Shown one piece after another: positions 8,496-17,170 of a stretch of 64,000 nucleotides of DNA. Both the position numbers and the translations under genes were made by a program. This DNA is from Luteolibacter pohnpeiensis (GTDB lineage Bacteria > Verrucomicrobiota > Verrucomicrobiia > Verrucomicrobiales > Akkermansiaceae). Position 1 is the stretch's first letter. Each line of letters begins with the position of its first letter. The stretch is taken from NCBI RefSeq assembly GCF_016595435.1, contig NZ_JAENIJ010000003.1, positions 176,173 through 240,172 on the forward strand, written 5' to 3'. Below the pieces are notes generated by a model. That model did no database searches, was not told the DNA's origin, and saw nothing but the letters and a program-made list of their open reading frames with translations.

Positions 8496-9743
8496 TTATC
8501 CCTTTTTGCTTTCGCTGGTCCGCTGGTCATCGAGTCCGGCGGATGCTGCAGCTGCATCCTCTTTTTCCTGGGCCCTGCGTAGGTGGATTTGTAAATCCGC
8601 GAGGACGTTCATAAAATAAATATAGGCGTCGTATGGACTCGGATACGGAGTGAAATAAGAATGCACGCTTCCGTCAGTGCCACCTTTGGTCGACATCCAA
8701 TAGAAGTGATCCGAAGTTTGCATCTTCGCCCAGGTATGGGTTAGGTCCGGATCCTTGACCGCCAGCACCGCCTCTTCAAGCCGGTGAACTTTGGCGATGG
8801 CTTCCTGTTGCATGACATTTCCCATCCAGGCAGAAAGATCCCGCTCTTCATCGGCCCATGAGGTGATGAACTGGCAATCGTAAACTCGGGATGCGCGATA
8901 GAGATCGACTGCTTCCGATGGCGTGACCCATTGGGAACCGGCTTCGATGATCGCTTCCGGTAGAGCTTGCCAGAATTCGAACACACCGGAGTCTTTCCAT
9001 TGATGTTCGCCGATCGATTCGTAGTCCATGAATAGATTCACGACATCGCCGGGGGAATTCACGATCCAGGAAGCGAACTTTTCCGGGGTGAGCGGGTATT
9101 CGCACCAATTTTTATCGGAAAAGCGAAATCCAAGATCGTCTGATAAGCCGATATTCCGCAGCAGAGTTTTGACGCGGGCGGTATCGGGCGCGCGGTATAA
9201 AAAGTTTGGCGACTGCCCCATCATGGTGCGTTCAACGGCCTCCGCAATGACGCCATCGAATCCCATGGTTTCCGCTTTGGCGGCGATGGCATTGTTATAG
9301 ATCAACTCGGTATTTCGAAATACCCGCGGACGGACTGAGAAAACATCTTCGACCTTGTCCAAGTGAAGCTGCACCTGGCGCTCGAATTCCCGATTCGAAT
9401 GCACAAAGGCCAATGAATGATAATAGGTTTCCGCGAGAATCTCGACACTACCAGTGGCGATGAGCTCCTGAAATGATTCCAGCACATCCGGCCGATATCG
9501 CTCCATTTGTTCGATCACCATTCCGCTGATTGATAACGCCATGCGGAAGCGGCCCTGGTGTTCTTCGAGCAGTTGCTTGAACATCCGGTTGGCCGGGAGG
9601 TAGCACTTTTCCGCGACTTTGTTCAGGATACCGGCATTCATTCCATCGTCTTCGTAGAACGCGTGTTCGCCGATTCTGAAGAAATCGTATGGGATGAGCC
9701 GGTTAGGTTGATGAACCTGGAGATAAAGGCAGACGTCGGGCAT
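8496..9743 (-). CDS. Glycoside hydrolase family 57 alpha-glucan enzyme
   Basis: A 415-residue cytoplasmic GH57 enzyme (alpha-amylase, branching or 4-alpha-glucanotransferase type) that cleaves or transfers alpha-1,4-glucan. I start it at the ATG at 9743 because GH57 motif 1 (CLYLQVHQPNRLIPYD) follows at once; a longer reading to 9884 adds an unrelated head. Further motifs are the nucleophile region VFRNTELIYNN and the acid/base region NLFMDYESIGEHQ. The last 20 residues are a low-complexity charged tail. It follows the GT4 gene by 86 bases in the same direction; such GH57/GT4 pairs build or trim glycogen. Confidence 0.9.
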   Translation of the reverse strand: MPDVCLYLQVHQPNRLIPYDFFRIGEHAFYEDDGMNAGILNKVAEKCYLPANRMFKQLLEEHQGRFRMALSISGMVIEQMERYRPDVLESFQELIATGSVEILAETYYHSLAFVHSNREFERQVQLHLDKVEDVFSVRPRVFRNTELIYNNAIAAKAETMGFDGVIAEAVERTMMGQSPNFLYRAPDTARVKTLLRNIGLSDDLGFRFSDKNWCEYPLTPEKFASWIVNSPGDVVNLFMDYESIGEHQWKDSGVFEFWQALPEAIIEAGSQWVTPSEAVDLYRASRVYDCQFITSWADEERDLSAWMGNVMQQEAIAKVHRLEEAVLAVKDPDLTHTWAKMQTSDHFYWMSTKGGTDGSVHSYFTPYPSPYDAYIYFMNVLADLQIHLRRAQEKEDAAAASAGLDDQRTSESKKG

Positions 9744-9829
9744 GGGTTTAGACGGTGACAGGTCGGACAGGCTCAGTCCGGGGGAAACTTTTCGGGTTGG
9801 GATAAAGCGGGAGCAGTCGTCATTCCGAT

Positions 9830-11131
9830 TCAGGTGGTAACTTCCTGATAAATTTCCAAAACCTTTAAGGCGGCGGCATCCCAAGTGGAGGCTTCCATAT
9901 CAGCCTTGGCTTGTGCCACCACGGCTTGGCGCAACTCGTCATCAGAAAGTAGATCGATGATATGTTTTGCCATTTTTTCAACGTCCCAGAAATCGGCGGT
10001 CAGTGCGCCTTTGAGAACTTCGGCCACCCCGGACTGTTTTGAAATCACGGCGGGGATGCCAAATTGTGCCGCCTCCAGAGCCGATAAGCCGAATGGTTCG
10101 GAAACCGATGGCATGCAGTAAACATCGGTCATGGAAAGGAGATCGTTCACCTTTTCTTTATTGAGAAAGCCGGTGAAATGGAAATGTCCACCAAGACCGC
10201 GGAAGGCTCCGGTCTCAATGAGCGGGCGAAGTTTTTCGCCGGTGCCAGCTACAACAAATCGGACATTCGGATTTTCCGCCAGAACGCGGGATGCGATTTC
10301 CAGGAAGAACTCGGGACCTTTCTGAGCGGTAAGGCGCCCGAGGAAGAGTACCAATTTCTCAGGGAATTTCTTCTTGGTAAGGAAGGCATCCACTGGATCC
10401 GCTCCATTGTGGACCGGATGAACTTTCGCAGGATCAATTCCATAATGGGAAACGACAATTTCCCCGGTGTAGGAACTGACTGGAATGACCGCATCAGCTT
10501 CTTCCATGCCATACTTTTCGATGTCAAAAATCCAACCACGGGCATCTGCTCCGGCGCGATCGTATTGTGAGGCATGAAGGTGGACCACCAACGGTTTGCC
10601 GGTCGCTTTCTTCACTTCCACCCCTGCAAGGAAAGTGACCCAGTCATGAGCGTGGACGACATCGAAGTCCTCAAGCATGGCCAATTTGGCGGCAACTTTG
10701 GAAAATTCGACGACTTTCGCCCCCAGATCCGGGCCGTAGAGTTCGCCGATTTTGAACGAATCGAGCTGTTTGCGAGTGGTTTCTGAGAATCGAATTTCCC
10801 CACCCGGAAATAGTTCCAGGGTTTCCAGGATTTCAATGGAAGTCGGCTCATCGGCGTAAGGATCGATGTGAATCGGGATTTCCCGAACCTGAGCGAAGCT
10901 TTCGTATTGATAGCGACTTTCGACCGTTTCCAGTTCTTCGACGGTGATCTGATTCAATCCGCGCAGGCGAAATCCGTCAAAATTTGCCTCTGGCGCACTG
11001 CGGGGAACGATGACGGTGAGATCCACATATTGGGAAAGCGCTCGTGATAACCCGAGGCAGGCGACGCCAAGGCCACCATTTATCAAGGGAGGAAACTCCC
11101 AACCCAATTTGAGGACTCGCAGACGATTCAT
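9830..11131 (-). CDS. GT4-family glycosyltransferase, glycogen-synthase-like
   Basis: A 433-residue GT-B glycosyltransferase. The N-terminal domain shows EFPPLINGGLGVACLGLSRAL and VVHAHDWVTFLAG; the C-terminal nucleotide-sugar domain starts LVLFLGRLTAQKGPEFFLEI and carries the E-x7-E pair in SEPFGLSALEAAQFGIPAVI. Family and partnership with GH57 suggest an ADP- or UDP-glucose-dependent alpha-glucan synthase. The donor cannot be decided by eye. The start is the first ATG, with no strong ribosome-binding site. Confidence 0.9.
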   Translation of the reverse strand: MNRLRVLKLGWEFPPLINGGLGVACLGLSRALSQYVDLTVIVPRSAPEANFDGFRLRGLNQITVEELETVESRYQYESFAQVREIPIHIDPYADEPTSIEILETLELFPGGEIRFSETTRKQLDSFKIGELYGPDLGAKVVEFSKVAAKLAMLEDFDVVHAHDWVTFLAGVEVKKATGKPLVVHLHASQYDRAGADARGWIFDIEKYGMEEADAVIPVSSYTGEIVVSHYGIDPAKVHPVHNGADPVDAFLTKKKFPEKLVLFLGRLTAQKGPEFFLEIASRVLAENPNVRFVVAGTGEKLRPLIETGAFRGLGGHFHFTGFLNKEKVNDLLSMTDVYCMPSVSEPFGLSALEAAQFGIPAVISKQSGVAEVLKGALTADFWDVEKMAKHIIDLLSDDELRQAVVAQAKADMEASTWDAAALKVLEIYQEVTT

Positions 11132-11253
11132 GGTTGATTAATCGCCACGATAGCCAGTCTGGTTCATATTCAAGCGTTCGTGACTAGGTGAATTACTTAG
11201 CAATGTCCGGGCCAATATGATTTGGGATTAATTCATTTAGTGAACGCATGATG

Positions 11254-11289
11254 AATTGGGTTATTAGAGATTAATGTAATCTCCCAATT
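11254..11289 (-). terminator. Terminator-like hairpin after the pseudopilin operon
   Basis: Three bases beyond the last stop codon of the operon, AATTGG pairs with CCAATT and an inner stem GAGATTA pairs with TAATCTC around a 3-base loop. There is no long U tract, so it may act in mRNA stability as much as in termination. Confidence 0.5.
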
Positions 11290-11291
11290 GA

Positions 11292-11993
11292 TTAATCCGC
11301 ACTGAGGAATTTTTGATCCTGAAAGTTAAGTGACTGAACTTTACCATCCTTATCATCATATAGCAAAACGACATAATTTCCCTCCTGGGCAACCGGGATG
11401 GATTCAATATTACCGTCTTTGGATTTGAGAGGAACGTAGCCTCGAGGGTAGGTGATGGCGGCTTTTGCCACAGCAAGACGTTTGACGTAAACTGGCGTCC
11501 ATTTGCCTTCTGGATCGCGCATTTCCACCTTCAGCTCGGGGGTTTGTGATACGGATACAAATGATGCAGTTTTTCCTTCGGGGACGTCCAGTTGCTTCAG
11601 GCGAAGAATCCGAATGGCCCAATACGCAGGTTTTTCATCGCTGGCAGGAACTTTTTCGGCGAAAGGAATCAGGATCGTGGTGTCATCGTTTTCGACCTTC
11701 ACCTTGGTGGTGCCTTCTTCGGTTCCTTCGCGGCTGATGGTCACTTCGTGGGTGCCAGCTTTCAGGCCTAGCCCGCCAGTGACATCGCCGAGATTGTATC
11801 CGGTTGGATTGATGTCACTGCCATCGATTTTGATTTTGAGCGTGCCACTGCCTTGTGCGACAGCCGCGACCAGACGGACAAATCCCATTTTCCCGGTTGG
11901 AGGAACAGGCTTGGCTTCTTCGCCGCGTGCGATCGTGATCGGCATTAGCGCGGCGGCGAGAATCAGGGGAAAGATTCTAGAAATCGTTTTCAT
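11292..11993 (-). CDS. Secreted protein of the Verru_Chthon cassette, unknown function
   Basis: A 233-residue exported protein (signal peptide MKTISRIFPLILAAALMPITIARG). The mature part looks all-beta: GFVRLVAAVAQGSGTLKIKIDG, then GLKAGTHEVTISREGTEEGTTKVKV, a carrier-like PEGA or Ig-like pattern, and a C-terminal half ending VVLLYDDKDGKVQSLNF. Its start overlaps the end of cassette protein A by 17 bases, so it belongs to the operon as the last gene. It may be the structural or cargo partner of the pseudopilins; I cannot assign a function. Confidence 0.75.
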   Translation of the reverse strand: MKTISRIFPLILAAALMPITIARGEEAKPVPPTGKMGFVRLVAAVAQGSGTLKIKIDGSDINPTGYNLGDVTGGLGLKAGTHEVTISREGTEEGTTKVKVENDDTTILIPFAEKVPASDEKPAYWAIRILRLKQLDVPEGKTASFVSVSQTPELKVEMRDPEGKWTPVYVKRLAVAKAAITYPRGYVPLKSKDGNIESIPVAQEGNYVVLLYDDKDGKVQSLNFQDQKFLSAD

Positions 11994-14958
11994 ACATCAC
12001 TCGGGTTTTGAAGTTTTCCGGATTGATCGCGCCCTGGCTGGAACGGGTTCCCGGGTCTGCAAATACCGTATAGACTTTTCTGGATTCGGCGAGGATTTGT
12101 GGATTTTGCTCGGTGCCTGCCAACGATTGGCCAATGACCCAAACGCGGAAATTTCTGGAGCGCAAAGTCGAGGCATCGTACAGCCGGGCGAAAGCCTCTT
12201 CCGCTGCGGCATCGGTCCACTGGATGTTTTTGACCGTGTATAGGTCTGGATTGCCGAACACGAGTTCATCGTTCCGATCCCGAGTGGCTGCGATTTCTCC
12301 TGCACTGCCAAACGGGCGCGAATAAATGAGTGCATCCGCGAGCAAATCCGCAGATTTGGACTGTGCAGGCGGGCTGAGTTCGATTTGGGAAGGAACGGGC
12401 GCATAAGCTCCGTTACGGATGACGTGGTCCCATTTTTCGACCTGACCGATTTTGGTATCCTGCTGGAGTATGCCGACCATCATCGCCCGCAGAACCTCTT
12501 TGCTGGCGGTGTTGATATTGATCTGGCCGTTGATTTTGATTTCGTTTCCTTCGACTTCATCACCGTCGGTTGAATTCGAGATGCCGGCGTGAAATAGATC
12601 GAGCAGTTGCGCTGCTTCCTGCCCGGGATGGCGTTGGAATTTGGGATGCTCCGGGCGACCGATGCGCAGGGTGTTCCCGCCGCCATAGCGGACGGCGCTG
12701 CCGCTTCCGTAGGTGGCCGATGCGACCGCGACCGAGGGCCAGCGATGGCGGGTTTCCGGCATGTACCCCCCCATCAGCTGGGTGGTGTCCGTCGCCACAT
12801 TGCCCGTATCATGTGGGCCGTTGGTGTATTGAGGCGACCACATCAAAGGATCGTAAACATTGCCGAGTTCGGTTGCGCTGTAGAATCGACCGTCCAAGGA
12901 GACTCGCTGCGGGGCATTGCGCGGATCCGCAGTGCTCATTTTGGTTAGGAATGATTTATCGGTTGGATCGATTTTCAATGCCGCATCGTTGGATGATTGG
13001 ACCGTCCAGTCACCAACACCGGAATCATGTCCGCCATCCGGCCATTCTGATGGCAGGACACGACCGTAGAAATTGCGTTTGCTGGTGCTGGTATCCAGAT
13101 CGTAAATCGTCACGCGGCGGATGTTACGCCGGTTCGGGCTGAGATTTTTTACCGAATTTTCACCGAGCCTGAGGTCTGGTATATAATAAGCAATCCGCGG
13201 ATCGCCCATGTTGTTGGTAAAGTCACCATAAGGGCCGTAGGAATGGCCGGGAATGGCGGCTTTCCCAGCGAGTTTCGGATATAGGATGGTGAACTCCATT
13301 TCAGTGCTGACACCCGGATCGCGGACGATCTTGTTCACCCGGTCGACCACCTTGCCGTTCCACATGACGGATATGCCACGGGCTTCGCTTTCTTTTTCCA
13401 CCAAACTGAACTTGGTATTGTAGCTAACGTTGTTTGGCGCGACGGGGATGTGATATTCCACGGTGGCACATTCGAAGAAACGATATTGGTCCGGATCCAA
13501 ATCGATCTGCACGGGCGGCCCGTAATAGACTCCTCCGATTTTTTCCAAATCGTGAGTCGATTTAGTTTCATTATCTAGCAGGGATGGATCGTCGAAGGGC
13601 AGGCCGCGTGTGCCGCTGCCGATGGCCGTGGTGTTGGAGGCCACTTCGTAGCTGAGACGGACCGATCCGCTTTGCGGGCGATTGGTCATATTCCAGAATT
13701 CCGCAAAGAGGGTGAGCTTCCAGTTCAGAACCAACTGGTTGTCTGATGAAGCGCTGGGCCCGAGATATTCGTATTTGAGCAGAAACTCGCTCAACATCGG
13801 AAAGCTGCCGACGCCTCGATAGCTACCCAGCTCTACGGTCGGTCCATTGCCTGGATCCGCATAGTCAAAGGCATTGGCAGCCAGCGTCTTGGAGTAATCC
13901 TCCGGAAAGTCACCTTTGCGTTCTTTGGCAAAATCCGGCAGACCTTTATCGATCCAGTTGGCGAAGTCATTCACTCCGGATGAGCGGTTTGCTTTGAGCA
14001 GCTTGTTCAGGTTGAGTTTGGCTTGGCCAGCGACGTCTTCGGAAATGCCGAGAGCGTGAGGCACGATGGGACGCTCCAGGTAGGACTGAATGACCGGGCA
14101 GGTATTTTTCTCCACACTTGCAGCCAACGGGTCATCCAGAAGTCCGGTTTCGAGTCGATTGAGTGGGGGCTGAAATCCAGCGGCACCGAGCACGGAATTT
14201 GGTGAAAGCATGGCTTTGCGACCTTCGGTGAGCCGGTGCTCCAGGTCACCGGGATTGTCATCGTCCGCATTCGGGTCCAGAGCGTAGGGCGCGATGACGG
14301 AGGTCGCGACAGCGTTATCGGAAAGCGGCTTATTGGTCGCGTCCGGCCAGACGGCGCGGGTTTGGGCACCCTCGTCGCCAGCAGTGTTGCCGGCGGTCTT
14401 GGTATCAAGTTTTCCCTGTAAATCCTCGACCCAGTAGGCGTAGCGAGAAACCAATTTCCCTTTTGCATCGCGAATGGGAATCCATGCGATACGGGCCGGG
14501 TCATACCAAGGTTGGGTATCGAGCTCTTCCGGGTCTGATCCGACAAGAGACTCCGGGTATGGAGCGGTAAGTGCAGCGTTTTTGTCGGGAGAGGAAAGGG
14601 TGCTGAAGAGCGGCGTGTAGGTGTATTTGACCGAATCACCGCCACCGCTGCCACGAACGAGATAAAGATACGGGGTGTTTTCCTTGGCTGAGGGAGCCGG
14701 GTTTTGGATTTCACCGGAGACGACGAGGTAGTCGTCGTTGGCCGTTTCCTGATTCAGGATGCCTTTCACTTCCTCAAGGCCGGCTTCGGTCGCCAAGTCG
14801 GCGCGCTGCAGGTCAACATAGGAGCGGGCGGTTTTCCGTTCAACGCCGAGAACGGCGACGAGCCCGATTGCGAGAATCAGCAGGGCTGCGACAAGTATGA
14901 GCACCACCGGCAAGGTAAAGCCGCGGTGGCTGCTTGTTTTATTCGGTAGAGGTGTCAT
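11977..14958 (-). CDS. Verru_Chthon cassette protein A (large pseudopilin-type protein)
   Basis: A 993-residue protein whose N-terminus is a prepilin-like signal: RGFTLPVVLILVAALLILAIG, with glycine before the cleavage site. The invariant glutamate at +5 of ordinary pilins is not present there, as in GspK/PilX-type minor pseudopilins. I start it at the ATG at 14958, 31 residues after the first possible start, since that places the leader right before the hydrophobic helix and overlaps gene C by 20 bases. The rest is a long secreted region, probably mostly beta, with a helix-hairpin-like segment near the end (INGQININTASKEVLRAMMV), as in GspK. It is the largest protein of the cassette. Confidence 0.88.
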   Translation of the reverse strand: MTPLPNKTSSHRGFTLPVVLILVAALLILAIGLVAVLGVERKTARSYVDLQRADLATEAGLEEVKGILNQETANDDYLVVSGEIQNPAPSAKENTPYLYLVRGSGGGDSVKYTYTPLFSTLSSPDKNAALTAPYPESLVGSDPEELDTQPWYDPARIAWIPIRDAKGKLVSRYAYWVEDLQGKLDTKTAGNTAGDEGAQTRAVWPDATNKPLSDNAVATSVIAPYALDPNADDDNPGDLEHRLTEGRKAMLSPNSVLGAAGFQPPLNRLETGLLDDPLAASVEKNTCPVIQSYLERPIVPHALGISEDVAGQAKLNLNKLLKANRSSGVNDFANWIDKGLPDFAKERKGDFPEDYSKTLAANAFDYADPGNGPTVELGSYRGVGSFPMLSEFLLKYEYLGPSASSDNQLVLNWKLTLFAEFWNMTNRPQSGSVRLSYEVASNTTAIGSGTRGLPFDDPSLLDNETKSTHDLEKIGGVYYGPPVQIDLDPDQYRFFECATVEYHIPVAPNNVSYNTKFSLVEKESEARGISVMWNGKVVDRVNKIVRDPGVSTEMEFTILYPKLAGKAAIPGHSYGPYGDFTNNMGDPRIAYYIPDLRLGENSVKNLSPNRRNIRRVTIYDLDTSTSKRNFYGRVLPSEWPDGGHDSGVGDWTVQSSNDAALKIDPTDKSFLTKMSTADPRNAPQRVSLDGRFYSATELGNVYDPLMWSPQYTNGPHDTGNVATDTTQLMGGYMPETRHRWPSVAVASATYGSGSAVRYGGGNTLRIGRPEHPKFQRHPGQEAAQLLDLFHAGISNSTDGDEVEGNEIKINGQININTASKEVLRAMMVGILQQDTKIGQVEKWDHVIRNGAYAPVPSQIELSPPAQSKSADLLADALIYSRPFGSAGEIAATRDRNDELVFGNPDLYTVKNIQWTDAAAEEAFARLYDASTLRSRNFRVWVIGQSLAGTEQNPQILAESRKVYTVFADPGTRSSQGAINPENFKTRVMYENDF

Positions 14959-15709
14959 TTCCGAAATGAACGAGGGTTTGGTAAACTTCCAGGCCTTTGG
15001 TGTTATCCACATTGACTGGGGCTCCCAGAAGGCGCGAGTTGCTCCAATCATCCGCGTTTTTCAGTTTGCCGGCCAAATCCGGACGGGCGATGACGAGTTG
15101 GAGTTCGATGTATTCCGGGGAATCGCTTTTGGATTTATCCCAATCGACGAGCTGGGAGGTTTCAGGATTGCGAATTTTCGGCCTTGCCTGAAAGGAAACC
15201 ACGCCGAAGGCGATTTCCTCATCCAGCTGCGAGTCCGGCTGGAAAAGCGAGGCAATGCTGGAGTTTTTGATGGCGTTGATGGTGTCCAGGCTGTTGCGGA
15301 ATCCACGCTTGAGGCAGCGAACGGTTTTGCCTCCGCTGGTGATGTCCGCGACGTAGTAATTGATGGCGCAAAGATCTCCGATGTCTTTCTCGGTGGATTG
15401 AGCTTCAGATGGTTGCAGGCTCAGAAAGCCGATGCGGTCGGTCGACCAGCTGGCGCCGGTTTTGGAAAATACTTCTTCTTCGTGATAAACGCTGCTGGAT
15501 AAATCCCGGGAAAGTTGGGTGAGCGCGGCGCGGGCTTCGCGCTGGGCGCTGACATTCCCGCCGATCTGGTCGTAGGAATCGCCCGTTCGACCAAGAATCG
15601 TAACTGCAGCCAGTAGGATCATGGAGCCGATGATCATCGCCGCCAGCAATTCAATCAGCGTGAAACCACGCTGAGATGAGCCATGACGATAGGCGCGAAC
15701 CGATGTCAT
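14939..15709 (-). CDS. Verru_Chthon cassette protein C (pseudopilin)
   Basis: A 256-residue pseudopilin with leader MTSVRAYRHGSSQRG and the class III signal FTLIELLAAMIIGSMILLAA, including the +5 glutamate. The C-terminal part is soluble (residues 40-256) and resembles GspJ-like minor pseudopilins. It overlaps gene B by ATGA (15706-15709) and gene A by 20 bases. No assembly ATPase or prepilin peptidase is encoded nearby, so the cassette must use a machine encoded elsewhere. Confidence 0.9.
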   Translation of the reverse strand: MTSVRAYRHGSSQRGFTLIELLAAMIIGSMILLAAVTILGRTGDSYDQIGGNVSAQREARAALTQLSRDLSSSVYHEEEVFSKTGASWSTDRIGFLSLQPSEAQSTEKDIGDLCAINYYVADITSGGKTVRCLKRGFRNSLDTINAIKNSSIASLFQPDSQLDEEIAFGVVSFQARPKIRNPETSQLVDWDKSKSDSPEYIELQLVIARPDLAGKLKNADDWSNSRLLGAPVNVDNTKGLEVYQTLVHFGNDTSTE

Positions 15710-16215
15710 GGGAGGCGAGTGTAGAAGTCGATTTTGTTGCGGCTGCCGGAAGGAGCGGCAGCCGGGTATTCCAAGCGGAGTCGCAATTGCCGAATCGGGG
15801 TGGCACTCGACGTTGTCGAGTTCTCTTGTTCCGGGAGAGTCGCAGTCATCGATACAATATAACGAACCCGTTTATCCCGGATTCCTTGGGCATAAACAGC
15901 AGGATCGAGCTTGGATAGTGCCTTACCGCTCTCCGAAAAGGCGAGAGAAATGTCGGAGAACTCTTTCCCGGCGGGGATTTCACCCAGCAACTGGGATTGG
16001 TTGTAACTGGCAGCTCGAAGCTCTTCAACGCATGCCGGAATTACCCACGAACACCGGGTTTCCGCGCCGGCATCCAAACTGGATTCGCCGGATTGAGCCA
16101 ATGTGGCGAAAATCAACGGCACCGCGACCGCCAGCACGCCGACGGCAATCACGGCTTCGATCAGTGTCGCTCCTTGGCGCGACTTCCGGGGTGGCGGCGG
16201 GGATGTGAAATTCAT
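15706..16215 (-). CDS. Verru_Chthon cassette protein B (pseudopilin)
   Basis: A 169-residue pseudopilin resembling GspI/PilV. Leader MNFTSPPPPRKSRQG is followed by ATLIEAVIAVGVLAVAVPLI with the +5 glutamate. The remaining 120 residues are soluble and end YTRLP. Its start and stop overlap the neighbouring genes D and C by four bases each (ATGA), indicating tight coupling and probably a fixed stoichiometry. Confidence 0.9.
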   Translation of the reverse strand: MNFTSPPPPRKSRQGATLIEAVIAVGVLAVAVPLIFATLAQSGESSLDAGAETRCSWVIPACVEELRAASYNQSQLLGEIPAGKEFSDISLAFSESGKALSKLDPAVYAQGIRDKRVRYIVSMTATLPEQENSTTSSATPIRQLRLRLEYPAAAPSGSRNKIDFYTRLP

Positions 16216-16883
16216 TTGTCGAAGCGGTAAGCACGACCGAGAACACGGCCGATTTTAAGTCGATTTTCCGGAATGGTATGGGTCTCCGCAGATTTGTTCG
16301 GGATCGGGCGGCTTCCCGGACCGCGGTAGCCTCCTTCGGCGATCCGCATGGTGATCGGGTCAGACCCGGTTGGCCACGCGAGACCGCCGCGTGGATTGAA
16401 CGCAACGGCCTGCACGGTGGTGCTGAGCGCGCGGTTGCCAGCGGCGTAGGTGATGGTGATCTGTTGCTCATCCATCACATTTCGCAGGCCTTCGACGTTC
16501 CCGCCGATCAGGACGATCCCTTGATCCAGTGGCATCCAGCGGCGAAGCAAAACTCCCTCCACCGAAGTGGCTCCGTCCTGCCAGTCAGGTATCTTGAACA
16601 GGCCAATGCGGCATTTTCCGTCATCCACCGGAAGGTCTCCAGGTTCGGCAATGGCGAGAACGATTTTAGTTCGCTGCGTGATGGCCGTCGTCCGCGCCTG
16701 CTCAAGCAGTGCGCTGATGCGATCGGTCGATGCTTTGCGGGCGTGGGTGCCATTGCTTTGAACGACGCTGTATCCAATGGCGGCGAGGATGCTGAAAATT
16801 GCTAAAACGACCACCAACTCGATCAAAGAGAAGGCTGAACGGGCATGGCGCAGCCCTGCGCAACTTTTCCTGGGGGTATTCAA
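16212..16883 (-). CDS. Verru_Chthon cassette protein D (pseudopilin, TTG start)
   Basis: A 223-residue pseudopilin resembling GspH. Its class III signal is AFSLIELVVVLAIFSILAAIG with the +5 glutamate; the soluble part follows. The frame is closed by a TGA directly before position 16883, and no ATG precedes the hydrophobic helix, so TTG at 16883 is the likeliest start and gives a 16-residue basic leader. It is the first gene of the cassette and lies about 20 bases after the predicted start site of a sigma-54-type promoter. Confidence 0.88.
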   Translation of the reverse strand: MNTPRKSCAGLRHARSAFSLIELVVVLAIFSILAAIGYSVVQSNGTHARKASTDRISALLEQARTTAITQRTKIVLAIAEPGDLPVDDGKCRIGLFKIPDWQDGATSVEGVLLRRWMPLDQGIVLIGGNVEGLRNVMDEQQITITYAAGNRALSTTVQAVAFNPRGGLAWPTGSDPITMRIAEGGYRGPGSRPIPNKSAETHTIPENRLKIGRVLGRAYRFDK

Positions 16884-16913
16884 TCAGGGGACGGGTGGAT
16901 TTTAAGCCCTTGT

Positions 16914-16930
16914 TGCACGGACTGTGCCAA
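16914..16930 (-). promoter_or_regulatory. Candidate sigma-54 (-24/-12) promoter of the pseudopilin cassette
   Basis: On the minus strand the sequence TTGGCACAGTCCGTGCA carries GG and GC exactly 12 bases apart and matches the RpoN consensus TGGCAC-N5-TTGCA in all but one of the core positions. It lies 31 bases upstream of the cassette's first codon. Many type IV pilin genes are RpoN-dependent, which makes the location meaningful. Confidence 0.5.
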
Positions 16931-17031
16931 CACCAAGTAGTGACAACAATCGTGCGATCCCTTGATGCCAAATCAATGAGGCCGATGTGACGTTTTCTTC
17001 ACAAATGGGAAAGTTGGATCTGAAAACAGTG

Positions 17032-17067
17032 ATTAATGCGGGGAAAAGTTACCCGGTGAATCACTGC
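17032..17067. repeat. Imperfect palindrome upstream of the pseudopilin cassette
   Basis: GTGATT and AATCAC face each other around an inner GGG/CCC pair (region about 17030-17066), some 110 bases upstream of the candidate sigma-54 promoter. That is a typical distance for an enhancer-binding activator site. The inference is tentative. Confidence 0.3.
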
Positions 17068-17170
17068 AGTTATTTCGGATCACTAAGAATTTATCGTTAA
17101 GTTATCCTAACCAGCTGATCCCTGGCGGATGGCGGTGAACCCCTGGATTCATCCGTTATCTGCCGATGGC

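Noticed and set aside
11503..12243. 246-residue plus-strand frame across the end of the pseudopilin cassette
   Set aside because: Spans two oppositely oriented real genes with overlapping stops; no homology.
12510..12660. Possible domain duplication at the end of cassette protein A
   Set aside because: I found only the single helix-hairpin-like segment typical of GspK-like proteins.
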